From: Rhizobiaceae bacterium
GTDB taxonomy: Bacteria; Pseudomonadota; Alphaproteobacteria; Rhizobiales; Rhizobiaceae
DNA: 64,000 bases
Assembly (NCBI GenBank): GCA_029212415.1
Contig: JARGOF010000012.1
Location: 82,676 to 146,675 of the forward strand
Reading direction: 5' to 3'
The notes under the pieces are model-generated. The model did no database searches, was not told where the DNA came from, and was given only the letters and a program-made list of their open reading frames with translations. Below, piece by piece: positions 8,178-15,929 of the stretch (position 1 is the stretch's first letter; each line of letters opens with the position of its first letter). The position numbers and the translations under genes are program-made.

Positions 8178-8570
8178 GAATGCTCCCGTTACAGTTTCAT
8201 CGCCAACACGCACAGCACTGGCATGATCATCATAAACGGCAGCCGGTCTGATACCATGATCCAGATCAATCGGCTGCTGGAAGATGAAACAAAGCGTTTT
8301 ATTGCCATGGGTCCTTTGCCGGATCATCTGATCGAGCGAACCCAGGCGCCCAAACCGGGCTTGCTGCATGGAGATCGACAGGTGCGTGAAACCTGCGACG
8401 TGGCCAGAACCTCTTTGGCAAAGCCTCCCGCCCAATAATCGAAAAGTTGCAACTGCCTTTTCAGCTCAGGTGTTCGGAATGGGTTCGCGATGTTCGAACG
8501 ATCTTGTCTGCGACGATGCATTGCGTTACCCGTTGCAATGGAACCAGACTTGCAGAGGATGACGAGCCCT
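8178..8570. other. 393-bp spacer between divergent ppk2 and the flavoprotein gene
   Basis: No convincing protein gene here. It contains the 5S-rRNA-like stretch described separately, a 10-bp palindrome AGTTGCAACT at 8445-8454, an 8-bp palindrome GTTCGAAC at 8491-8498, and an inverted repeat CATTGC/GCAATG at 8519-8524 and 8535-8540. A 60-codon frame from an ATG near 8255 to 8438 has no recognisable features and no good ribosome site. Promoters for both flanking genes must lie here, but I could not pick out a clear pair of boxes. Confidence 0.6.
8414..8515 (-). ncRNA. 5S-rRNA-like sequence, possible ncRNA or degraded 5S remnant
   Basis: Read on the minus strand, 8486-8472 is GAACCCATTCCGAAC, followed shortly by a GCTGAAAAGG. 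This resembles the most conserved part of bacterial 5S rRNA (CGATCCCATCCCGAACTCGG...GTGAAACG). About 52 nt after its CCCAT is GCGGGAGG...GCCA (8431-8414), resembling the 3' part of 5S (GCGGGAGAGTAGG...GCCA), which in a typical rhizobial 5S falls about 57 nt after the same point. I cannot form the terminal helix I, and the helix III arms do not pair well. It may be a degenerate copy, a derived small RNA, or coincidence. Confidence 0.3.
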
Positions 8571-9689
8571 ATGGACCATATTGACTGTATTGTTGCCGGC
8601 GGCGGCGTTGTTGGTCTGGGCATTGCCCGCGCCTTGGCGCTGGCCGGGCGCGAGGTTGTCATCATTGAGGCGGAAAACATCATCGGCTCGCACACCAGCG
8701 CGCGCAATTCCGAAGTCATTCATGCCGGCATCTATTATGCAGCCGGTTCGCTGAAAGCGCGGCTATGCGTTTCTGGCAAACCGGCGCTCTATGCCTATTG
8801 TCAGGACCATGGCATCGGCCATGAGCGCACCGGAAAGCTGATTGTCGCGGCGCGGGAGGAGGACCTGCCCGGCCTTGCGTCCATCCGGGAACACGCCATT
8901 GCCAATGGTGTCGATGACATCAGTGCCATTTCGGCGAAAGAGGCTATGGCACTGGAGCCAGAGCTGTTCTGTGTCGGGGCTCTCTCCTCACCCTCTACCG
9001 GCATTGTAGACAGTCATGCGCTGATGCTGGCGCTGCGCGGCGACGCCGAGGATGCGGGCGCCATGATTGCTTTCAACAGCCGCGTCACATCGCTGGAGCC
9101 GGCGAATGGCCGGTTGAAAGTGTCCGTTGACGGCGTAGAACCCGCCGTTATCACCTGCAATGATTTTGTCAATGCTGCAGGCCACGGGGCCTGGGATATT
9201 GCCCGATCAGTTCCCGGCCTGTCGCCAGCTTCGATCCCTCCGCATCTGCTTTCGAAAGGCAATTATTATGCCCTGTCCGGTCACGCCACACCGTTCCGCC
9301 AACTGATCTATCCCATGCCGGGCGACGGCTCGCTGGGTATTCACTTCACCCGTGATCTCGCCGGTCAGGCGCGTTTCGGCCCCGATGTCGAGTGGATGGA
9401 AGGCGAGGAACTCGATTACAGTGTAGCAACCGGCAAGGAAAAACTCTTCGAAGACGACATACGCAGCTACTGGCCGAACCTGCCTGCCAATGCACTTGTG
9501 CCCTCCTATTGCGGCATCCGGCCAAAAATGATCGGCACCGGCATGGCACCGGCGGATTTTGTCATCCAGTCTCCGCGTGACAACGGTATTGACGGGCTGA
9601 CGCAGCTCTTTGGCATGGAATCGCCCGGCCTGACGTCCTGTCTTTCCATAGGGGATTACGTGGCTGAGATCGTTGCCTCCGGTCGGTAA
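8571..9689 (+). CDS. FAD-dependent oxidoreductase, L-2-hydroxyglutarate oxidase-like
   Basis: 372 residues from ATG 8571 (alternatives at 8559 and 8490 add residues before the dinucleotide fold). DAO-type flavoprotein: the FAD-binding Rossmann motif CIVAGGGVVGLGIARALA is at the extreme N-terminus, followed by TSARNSEVIHAGIYY, which is typical of the LhgO/L2HGDH family. FGMESPGLTSCLSIGD near the C-terminus is the second FAD contact of this family. The likely reaction is oxidation of L-2-hydroxyglutarate or a similar 2-hydroxy acid to the 2-oxo acid, feeding electrons to the membrane quinone pool. It stands alone; neighbours give no pathway clue. Confidence 0.85.
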   Translation: MDHIDCIVAGGGVVGLGIARALALAGREVVIIEAENIIGSHTSARNSEVIHAGIYYAAGSLKARLCVSGKPALYAYCQDHGIGHERTGKLIVAAREEDLPGLASIREHAIANGVDDISAISAKEAMALEPELFCVGALSSPSTGIVDSHALMLALRGDAEDAGAMIAFNSRVTSLEPANGRLKVSVDGVEPAVITCNDFVNAAGHGAWDIARSVPGLSPASIPPHLLSKGNYYALSGHATPFRQLIYPMPGDGSLGIHFTRDLAGQARFGPDVEWMEGEELDYSVATGKEKLFEDDIRSYWPNLPANALVPSYCGIRPKMIGTGMAPADFVIQSPRDNGIDGLTQLFGMESPGLTSCLSIGDYVAEIVASGR

Positions 9690-9832
9690 ACAACCGGGAT
9701 CAGGCCATAACAAACCGCCTTATAAAATTGATGAAAACTTGAATTGCCGGCCATTATGGCATACCGCACACACCAGCATCGCCAGTCCGCCTGGTGCATT
9801 GAAAAAGACGTTTGGACCAATGGAGTAAATTC

Positions 9833-10669
9833 TTGTCACAGAGCAAATCCGTAAAGGTCGGCCCCGTCACCTTTTCCAACGATCATCCATTCGTGCTGAT
9901 TGCTGGTCCCTGCCAGATTGAAAGCCGTGAACACGCCATGGACATCGCCGCAGAACTGGTGTCGATAACACAGGATCTGGGCATTCCGCTGGTTTACAAA
10001 TCGTCCTATGACAAGGCCAATCGTTCCTCGGTTTCCGGCCAGCGCGGTGTCGGTATCGACAATGGTCTGGCAATCCTTGCCGAAGTGCGCGAGAAATTCG
10101 GCTGCCCGGTGATTACCGACATTCATGAACGGCAACAGGCAGCGCACGCCGCCGAAGCCGTGGATATTCTGCAAATTCCAGCCTATCTGTGCCGCCAGAC
10201 AGATCTGCTTCTGGCTGCAGGGGAGACTGGAAAGGCAATCAATGTGAAGAAGGGCCAGTTTCTGGCCCCCTGGGACATGGCCAATGTCGCCGAGAAAATA
10301 GCCGCCACCGGCAACAGCAATATTCTGCTTTGCGAACGTGGCACGACCTTCGGCTACAATACGCTGGTCACAGACTTTCGCGGTCTGCCGAAGATGGCCG
10401 AGACCGGCTATCCGATTGTCTTTGATGCAACCCATTCGGTGCAACAGCCGGGTGGCCAGGGCGCATCGTCGGGCGGGCAACGCGAATACGCACCGGTCCT
10501 GGCAAGGGCGGCCCTGGCGGTCGGCTGCGCCTCGGTCTTTATCGAGACCCACGACAATCCCGACGCCGCGCCGTCCGACGGACCAAACATGATCCCGATC
10601 GACCAGATGAAAGCGATGCTGGCCCGGCTCAAGGCATTTGATGATCTCGCCAAACAACAGGTTTTGTAA
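9833..10669 (+). CDS. kdsA: 3-deoxy-8-phosphooctulonate (Kdo-8-P) synthase
   Basis: Condenses arabinose 5-phosphate with phosphoenolpyruvate in lipopolysaccharide Kdo synthesis. The start is placed at TTG 9833, with GGAG seven bases upstream, giving 278 residues, the usual length; an earlier in-frame TTG at 9812 would add seven. Family signatures are AGPCQIES (24-31), [12 protein letters not shown] (55-66), DIHE near 96-99 and [12 protein letters not shown] in the C-terminal half. The stop codon touches the ATG of kdsD directly, so the two are transcribed and probably translated together. The lack of any ATG start is the only oddity. Confidence 0.93.
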   Translation: MSQSKSVKVGPVTFSNDHPFVLIAGPCQIESREHAMDIAAELVSITQDLGIPLVYKSSYDKANRSSVSGQRGVGIDNGLAILAEVREKFGCPVITDIHERQQAAHAAEAVDILQIPAYLCRQTDLLLAAGETGKAINVKKGQFLAPWDMANVAEKIAATGNSNILLCERGTTFGYNTLVTDFRGLPKMAETGYPIVFDATHSVQQPGGQGASSGGQREYAPVLARAALAVGCASVFIETHDNPDAAPSDGPNMIPIDQMKAMLARLKAFDDLAKQQVL

Positions 10670-11644
10670 ATGTCACCGGAAAGAAATCTGCGCACCGAAA
10701 TCCTGAAAGCTGCCCGTACATCCAGGGACGGTATTGATACGGTGCTGGGCGAACTGGATGGTGCGCTGGGCGATGCCATTATCGAAGCTGTCGGCATTAT
10801 CGCCCAGATGCGTGGACGGGTCATCGTCACCGGTGTTGGCAAAAGCGGCCATGTCGGCGCCAAGACAGCAGCCACCCTGGCGTCCACCGGCACGCCGGCA
10901 TTGTTTGTTCATGCAACGGAAGCAAGCCATGGGGATCTGGGCATGATCACGCCCGATGATTGTGTTGTCGCCATATCCTGGTCCGGCGAAACCAAGGAAT
11001 TGTCAGATGTCGTTTATCACGCCAGACGCAGCGACATTCCGCTGATTGCCGTGACCGCACAATCACAAAGCACGCTGGCACGCAGCGCCACGGTGGCGCT
11101 TGTCCTGCCAATGGTTGAAGAGGCCTGCCCCTTGGGGCTGGCTCCGACCACCTCGACACTGATGCAGATGATGGTCTGCGACACGCTGGCAATCGGCCTG
11201 CTGGTCCGGCGGGGTTTTTCGGAGCGCGATTTCAGGCATTTTCACCCCGGTGGCTCTCTCGGCGCCAGTCTGACGCTGGTCCGCGACGCCATGCATTCGG
11301 GCGATGCTTTGCCTCTGGTCAAGGCCGGCACCCTTTTGATAGACGCTATCAAGACGATTTCCGACAAGGGTTTTGGTCTGGTCGTCGTCACAGATGACAA
11401 CGGACATCTGCGCGGGGTCATCACCGATGGTGACCTGCGGCGCAACGCGCATGTGGATACAAGCACCGCCATTGTCGATGACATCATGACTGTTGGCGGT
11501 CTGACCGTAGAGCCGGACATGCTGTTGGCATCGGCTTTGAAGATGGTTCAGGACAACAGGGTCGGTGCTCTGGTTGTGGAAGATGCGGGAACAGCAGTGG
11601 GTGTCATTCATGTCCTCGACATGCTGCGCATAGGGGCTGCATAA
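10670..11644 (+). CDS. kdsD: Arabinose-5-phosphate isomerase, KpsF/GutQ family
   Basis: 324 residues: an SIS domain (about 40-175) followed by two CBS domains (about 205-324). It interconverts ribulose 5-phosphate and arabinose 5-phosphate, the substrate of KdsA. Motifs include TGVGKSG (54-60), HATEASHGDLG (81-91), SWSGETKE and HPGGSLG (192-198), all typical of the family. The ATG abuts the kdsA stop (TAAATG), which supports the Kdo assignment over the GutQ paralog role. A strong hairpin terminator begins immediately at its stop codon. Confidence 0.93.
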   Translation: MSPERNLRTEILKAARTSRDGIDTVLGELDGALGDAIIEAVGIIAQMRGRVIVTGVGKSGHVGAKTAATLASTGTPALFVHATEASHGDLGMITPDDCVVAISWSGETKELSDVVYHARRSDIPLIAVTAQSQSTLARSATVALVLPMVEEACPLGLAPTTSTLMQMMVCDTLAIGLLVRRGFSERDFRHFHPGGSLGASLTLVRDAMHSGDALPLVKAGTLLIDAIKTISDKGFGLVVVTDDNGHLRGVITDGDLRRNAHVDTSTAIVDDIMTVGGLTVEPDMLLASALKMVQDNRVGALVVEDAGTAVGVIHVLDMLRIGAA

Positions 11645-11673
11645 AAGGCGGATGGAAACCCACCCGCCTTTTT
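11643..11673. terminator. Bidirectional rho-independent terminator between kdsD and bioY
   Basis: Left arm AAAAGGCGGATGG (11643-11655), loop AAAC, right arm CCACCCGCCTTTT (11660-11672), with one mismatch in the 13-bp stem. The T-run on one side and the A-run on the other let it work in both directions, ending kdsAD on the plus strand and bioY on the minus strand. It starts inside the kdsD stop codon. Confidence 0.85.
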
Positions 11674-11695
11674 CAACATAAAGGATTTTTGATAA

Positions 11696-12292
11696 TCAGC
11701 CGCGCAGTTTGCGCAATACGGCCCATAGAGCCGGAACCAGTGTCGAGGCCAGCGCCACTTTGATCAGGTCGCCCGCGATAAAGGGCACCACACCGAACTG
11801 CCAGGACTTCTCAGCGCCGATCAGCGTTGCAAGCCAGGCAAACCCCAGCGCCATCATCAAGACTTCGGCGGTCAAAACAGCAGCAAACATCTTGCCGACA
11901 CTGCGATCCCAACCGCGATCCGCAGCCCAGCCGACAATCGCTGCAGCCACCACAAAACCAGCCAGATATCCGCCGGTCGAGCCCATCATATAGGCAATGC
12001 CGACGCCTTTTTCAGGCGTGCCCTGAAACACCGGCAATCCCATCATGCCTTCAGCCATGTAAAGAAGCAGGGTCGCCACGCCAAGGCGCATGCCGAATGT
12101 TGCGGCAATGGCAAAAACAGCCAGAGTCTGCAGCGACAGGTCAACGGGCCCGAGGAATACCTTCGTCTTGGCCGAAAGGGTCAGCAACAATGTGCCGCCG
12201 ACGGCCAGCAATGCATACCAGGCAAAGCGAAGCAGCGGTTTGTCAGAAGCCAGGTTCTCCGCCAGGGAACGGGTGGGAGCAATCATTGTCAT
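11696..12292 (-). CDS. bioY: Biotin transporter BioY (substrate-binding S component)
   Basis: 198 residues, a hydrophobic protein with about five to six membrane segments. It is the S component of an ECF-type biotin uptake system. The family signature is visible: VDLSLQTLAVF, EGMMGLPVFQG and GSTGGYLAGFVVAA. The ATG at 12292 is preceded by GGAGAG six bases upstream; a GTG one codon earlier is also in frame. No bioM/bioN energy-coupling genes adjoin, as is common for solitary BioY in alphaproteobacteria. I looked for a BioR-type palindrome upstream and saw none I would trust. Confidence 0.92.
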   Translation of the reverse strand: MTMIAPTRSLAENLASDKPLLRFAWYALLAVGGTLLLTLSAKTKVFLGPVDLSLQTLAVFAIAATFGMRLGVATLLLYMAEGMMGLPVFQGTPEKGVGIAYMMGSTGGYLAGFVVAAAIVGWAADRGWDRSVGKMFAAVLTAEVLMMALGFAWLATLIGAEKSWQFGVVPFIAGDLIKVALASTLVPALWAVLRKLRG

Positions 12293-12430
12293 CACATCTC
12301 TCCAGAAAAATCATCTGCTTGCCTGATGCCGCCAATGACACAGGCTTCAAGCTGGTATATTAACTTTGCCTAGCGGCTGCAAGTAGACTGGCACTTGATC
12401 CCCGGACAAACAAACTGAGTTTCCTCACCC

Positions 12431-13339
12431 ATGGCACACCCCAAGTTCTCGACCGAATTCACGCCAGCCCATGGGGAAGCAATTTCTGTCGGCCCCGATA
12501 TCCAGCGCATAACCGCGCCCAATAGCGGCCCGCTGACATTTCATGGGACCAACAGCTACATCATCGGCAAAGATTCGGTGGCGGTGATTGACCCCGGCCC
12601 TGCCATTGAGAGCCATTACGCCGCTTTGCTTGCAGCGCTCAGGGGTCGCACTGTTTCCCATATCATGGTCAGCCATACCCACAAGGATCACTCGCCGCTG
12701 GCACGCCGACTGGCCGATGAGACCGGCGCACCGATTGTTGCCGAAGGCAGGCACCGCGCAGCAAGACCTCTGTTTGTTGGTGAGGTCAATCCGCTGGAAG
12801 AAAGTTCGGATATGGATTTCCAGCCGGATATCGAGGCCAGCGATGGCCAGTTGATCGACGGCGATGGCTGGGCCTTGCGGGTGCTGCATACGCCGGGACA
12901 TACAGCCAATCACGCATCCTTTGCGCTGGAGAACGAGGGAATCGTCTTTTCAGCCGATCACGTCATGGCCTGGGCAACATCCATTGTGGCGCCACCGGAT
13001 GGCTCGATGTCGGACTATATGGAATCGCTGGACAAAATGCTCGAACGCGATGACCAATATTATCTGCCCGGCCATGGTGGAGCGGTCGAGGAACCGGACC
13101 GGTTTGTCCGGGCGCTTCGCACCCACAGAAAAATGCGCGAAGCAGCCGTGCTGGACCGCCTGTCCAAGGGTGATCGCACGATTGCCGATATGGTCACGGT
13201 GATTTACCGGGACACCGATGCGCGCCTGCACGGTGCCGCAGCCCTGTCCCTGTTGGCGCATCTGGAGGATATGGTTTCTCGCGGCATCGTGGAAACCGAG
13301 GATGCTCCATCCATCAATGGCGCGTTTTTTCTCAAATAA
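12431..13339 (+). CDS. MBL-fold metallo-hydrolase, LACTB2-like
   Basis: 302 residues. Metallo-beta-lactamase fold with the zinc motif SHTHKDH (His82, His84, Asp86, His87), HTPGHT (His153, His157), FSADH and LPGHGG further on. After about residue 220 comes a small winged-helix-like tail (TIADMVTVIYRD..), as in the LACTB2 / ribonuclease-Z-like group. Related proteins are hydrolases with poorly defined substrates, some being endoribonucleases. The spacing to the convergent DUF1499 gene is one base. No neighbour suggests a pathway, so substrate is left open. Confidence 0.85.
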   Translation: MAHPKFSTEFTPAHGEAISVGPDIQRITAPNSGPLTFHGTNSYIIGKDSVAVIDPGPAIESHYAALLAALRGRTVSHIMVSHTHKDHSPLARRLADETGAPIVAEGRHRAARPLFVGEVNPLEESSDMDFQPDIEASDGQLIDGDGWALRVLHTPGHTANHASFALENEGIVFSADHVMAWATSIVAPPDGSMSDYMESLDKMLERDDQYYLPGHGGAVEEPDRFVRALRTHRKMREAAVLDRLSKGDRTIADMVTVIYRDTDARLHGAAALSLLAHLEDMVSRGIVETEDAPSINGAFFLK

Positions 13340-13340
13340 T

Positions 13341-14285
13341 TCAGCGAACGGAAAGGCCCACCAGTTCTGCGTCGAGTGCGGTGAGAAAATCTGAAATAAT
13401 CTGGGCATTGGCGCCAAAATCATGGGGCCCGAAACGGGATACGGACCGCATGTCGACAAAGGTTGTTTCGGCTTCTTCGCTGAGGCGAATGCTGACGTCT
13501 GAGAGTGTTCCCAGCATCGGTGCCCGCGCCACACCCTGCAAGACAATCTGAGCGGGAACCGGGATCACCGGCTCGGGAAAATCCGCATCACCGTCCGAAG
13601 TCTCATCAGGGTGCGCAATGGGTTGATCGTTTTCCTCATCATCATCGGGTGCAGCCGCATCCGACTCAGAGGTTTCATCCGATGACAAGGGTTCCTGATC
13701 GATTGCAGCCGATTCGGGATTGTCCGGTTCGGGCATTTTGCTGGCAATGACACGGATGCCCCTGTTGGCGGCGACAAGATTGACCGCGTCAAACACCCGA
13801 TCCAAAGCGCCCTCGTAACGCCGACCGGTTATCTGAGGATAGGCTTCCATCTGGCCCGCATAGGGTGCAGCTGCTTCCAGGTTCAAAGCCGATAGCCAGT
13901 TGGCTTCGTGGGTGATGGGCTCAATGAAGGCAGGAACATCCGTTGTATCGGTCGAAATATCGTACAGTTGCGGCAGGCTGTAGGCACGCCAGGCGACGCC
14001 ACTGGCAGGAACCAGAACACAGATTGCCAGCAGCACGGCCTTTGCCGACGCCCGGCCGCCCTTGGCTCCGACCATCCACAACTGGAGGATCCCGTAACAG
14101 GCCAGCAGAAAGGCCAGCAGCGCCGAAGCTGTGGCGATAAGGAACAGCGCCAGAAATGTTTCCGACTCCATGATTGCAAACCAATGCAGGCCTGCTGAAA
14201 TAACAAACAGCACGAAGGCAAACAGAGCAAAACGAAACGACCAGAATGCGGCATGGGAGACGGGGCGATCATAGTGAATTTTCAT
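13341..14285 (-). CDS. DUF1499 membrane protein with acidic insertion
   Basis: 314 residues from ATG 14285; the frame stays open upstream but without coding character. Three hydrophobic segments occur in the first 100 residues (about 15-35, 42-70, 82-98), then a soluble region with the DUF1499 signature (TGRRYEGALDRVFDAV, residues 153-168, and ARAPMLGTLSDVSIRL later). Residues about 185-243 are a low-complexity run rich in Asp, Glu, Pro and Ser that splits the DUF1499 domain. The function of the family is unknown. It overlaps nothing and is convergent with the MBL hydrolase gene. Confidence 0.82.
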   Translation of the reverse strand: MKIHYDRPVSHAAFWSFRFALFAFVLFVISAGLHWFAIMESETFLALFLIATASALLAFLLACYGILQLWMVGAKGGRASAKAVLLAICVLVPASGVAWRAYSLPQLYDISTDTTDVPAFIEPITHEANWLSALNLEAAAPYAGQMEAYPQITGRRYEGALDRVFDAVNLVAANRGIRVIASKMPEPDNPESAAIDQEPLSSDETSESDAAAPDDDEENDQPIAHPDETSDGDADFPEPVIPVPAQIVLQGVARAPMLGTLSDVSIRLSEEAETTFVDMRSVSRFGPHDFGANAQIISDFLTALDAELVGLSVR

Positions 14286-14491
14286 GTGGTTTGGCCTGTT
14301 GGCAGATGGATAGAGGTTTAACCCAAGTGCCGGCTTATCGGAATAGGCTGATGGCAAGGTTTTGCATACAGCCGCCTTGTTGCGTGGCGCGGCAATTTGC
14401 TCGCAAAAAAGGCGTTTGCATTGCTTCCTTCCTGTCGACAGCCAGAGGCCTGCCGCGATACGATGGCGCAAATCAAGACAGGATATTGACC

Positions 14492-15898
14492 ATGAATATG
14501 AAACCGCCGCTGAGCAATGTGCAACAACGTGACATTGATGCCATTCTGCATCCCTATACGCCCCTGCACAAATTGTCAGAGACCGGTGCAATGGTGGTCG
14601 AAAGAGGCCAGGGTGTTTTCATCTATGATACGCAGGGCAAGGAATATATCGAGGGCATGTCCGGTCTGTGGTGCGCCGGTCTTGGCTTCGGTGACCAGGA
14701 GCTGATCGACGCGGCAACACAGCAATTGCAGACCCTGCCCTTCTACCATCTGTTTGGCGCCAAGGGTACGGAACCGGCCATCGAACTTGCGGAAAAGCTC
14801 AAGGAACTGGCACCCGTCCCCATTTCCAAGGTGTTCTTCACCTCTTCGGGATCGGAGGCCAATGACACCCAGGTCAAGCTTGCCTGGTATTACAACAACG
14901 CCCGCGGCAAGCCGAAGAAGAAAAAGATCATTTCGCGCATCAAGGCCTATCACGGGGTCACCATCATGACCGGTTCGCTGACCGGCCTTCCGAACAATCA
15001 CCGGGGCTTTGATTTGCCGGTTGACCGTGTTCTGCATGCCGATTGCCCCCACTATTATCGCTACGGGCATGAGGGTGAGACGGAAGCGGCATTCACCGCC
15101 CGGATGGCAAAATCCCTGCGCGATCTCATTGAACGTGAAGACCCCGATACCATCGCGGCGATGATTGCCGAACCGGTCATGGGCGCTGGCGGTGTCATCC
15201 CGCCCTCGGCTGGCTATTTTCAGGCCATTCAGCCGATCCTCGATGAATATGACATCATGCTGATTGATGATGAGGTCATCAACGGATTTTGCCGAACCGG
15301 CAATTGGTGGGGGTGCCAGACCCACAATATGGTGCCCAGAACCATATCGGCGGCCAAACAGATGACCGCCGCCTATGCGCCGCTGGGTGCGGTCATGGTT
15401 CCTGACGACATCTATCAGGCCTATATGGATATTTCGGCTGAAATCGGCACCTTCGGCCATGGCTTTACCTATGGTGGGCATCCGCTTGGCTGCGCCCTTG
15501 GTGTCAAAGCCATCGAGATCTACCAGAAGCGCGACATTCTGGGCCGGGTGCGCGGATTGATACCGCTGTTTGAAAAACGCGCGCAGGCTCTGGCAGAGCA
15601 TCCGCTGGTTGGCGAAGTGCGTACATCGGGACTGATGGGCGGGATCGAACTGGTTGCCCACAAGGCCAGCAAACGGTCGTTCCTGCCGTCACTCGGCATT
15701 GCCGCCAAGACCGCTGCCTATCTGGAAAAGCGCGGGGCCATCTTGCGGGCCATCGGCGATACAATCGCCATCTGCCCGCCGATGATCATCAGCGAGGATG
15801 AACTCAATGCCCTGTTCGACAGGCTTGAAGACGCACTGGACGATACAGAGTATTACGTCACGCAAAACCAGTGCCGAGCAGAAGCCTCTGCCGGCTAA
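14492..15898 (+). CDS. Class III (omega) aminotransferase
   Basis: 468 residues from ATG 14492. PLP-dependent fold-type I class III aminotransferase. TSSGSEAND (118-125) holds the phosphate of PLP, LIDDEVINGF (258-265) carries the Asp that contacts the pyridine nitrogen, and SAAKQMT contains the Schiff-base Lys289. The variant AKQ instead of AKG(L/V) also occurs in a known rhizobial subgroup. Candidate reactions are transamination of omega-amino acids or beta-alanine with pyruvate; exact substrates cannot be told. It stands alone between a divergent DUF1499 gene and convergent ppdK. Its stop codon lies within a perfect 16-bp tandem duplication. Confidence 0.85.
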   Translation: MNMKPPLSNVQQRDIDAILHPYTPLHKLSETGAMVVERGQGVFIYDTQGKEYIEGMSGLWCAGLGFGDQELIDAATQQLQTLPFYHLFGAKGTEPAIELAEKLKELAPVPISKVFFTSSGSEANDTQVKLAWYYNNARGKPKKKKIISRIKAYHGVTIMTGSLTGLPNNHRGFDLPVDRVLHADCPHYYRYGHEGETEAAFTARMAKSLRDLIEREDPDTIAAMIAEPVMGAGGVIPPSAGYFQAIQPILDEYDIMLIDDEVINGFCRTGNWWGCQTHNMVPRTISAAKQMTAAYAPLGAVMVPDDIYQAYMDISAEIGTFGHGFTYGGHPLGCALGVKAIEIYQKRDILGRVRGLIPLFEKRAQALAEHPLVGEVRTSGLMGGIELVAHKASKRSFLPSLGIAAKTAAYLEKRGAILRAIGDTIAICPPMIISEDELNALFDRLEDALDDTEYYVTQNQCRAEASAG

Positions 15899-15924
15899 AG
15901 TTTCTGGCGGCTAAAGTTTCTGGC
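15893..15924. repeat. Perfect 16-bp tandem duplication across the aminotransferase stop codon
   Basis: The unit GGCTAAAGTTTCTGGC occurs at 15893-15908 and again, without a gap, at 15909-15924. The first copy contains the stop codon of the aminotransferase gene. It looks like a recent slippage event. Confidence 0.95.
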
Positions 15925-15929
15925 GGAAC

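Noticed and set aside
8178..8300. PHO box upstream of ppk2
   Set aside because: CTGTGCG and CTGTAAC occur on the minus strand but 21 bases apart, not the 11-base period of PHO boxes.
8252..8438. Possible 60-residue protein upstream of the flavoprotein gene
   Set aside because: No ribosome site or recognisable features; it is the tail of a long antisense frame over ppk2 and overlaps the 5S-like stretch.
12296..12430. BioR operator upstream of bioY
   Set aside because: The only AT-rich piece (GGTATATTAAC) does not match the TTATnnATAA palindrome.
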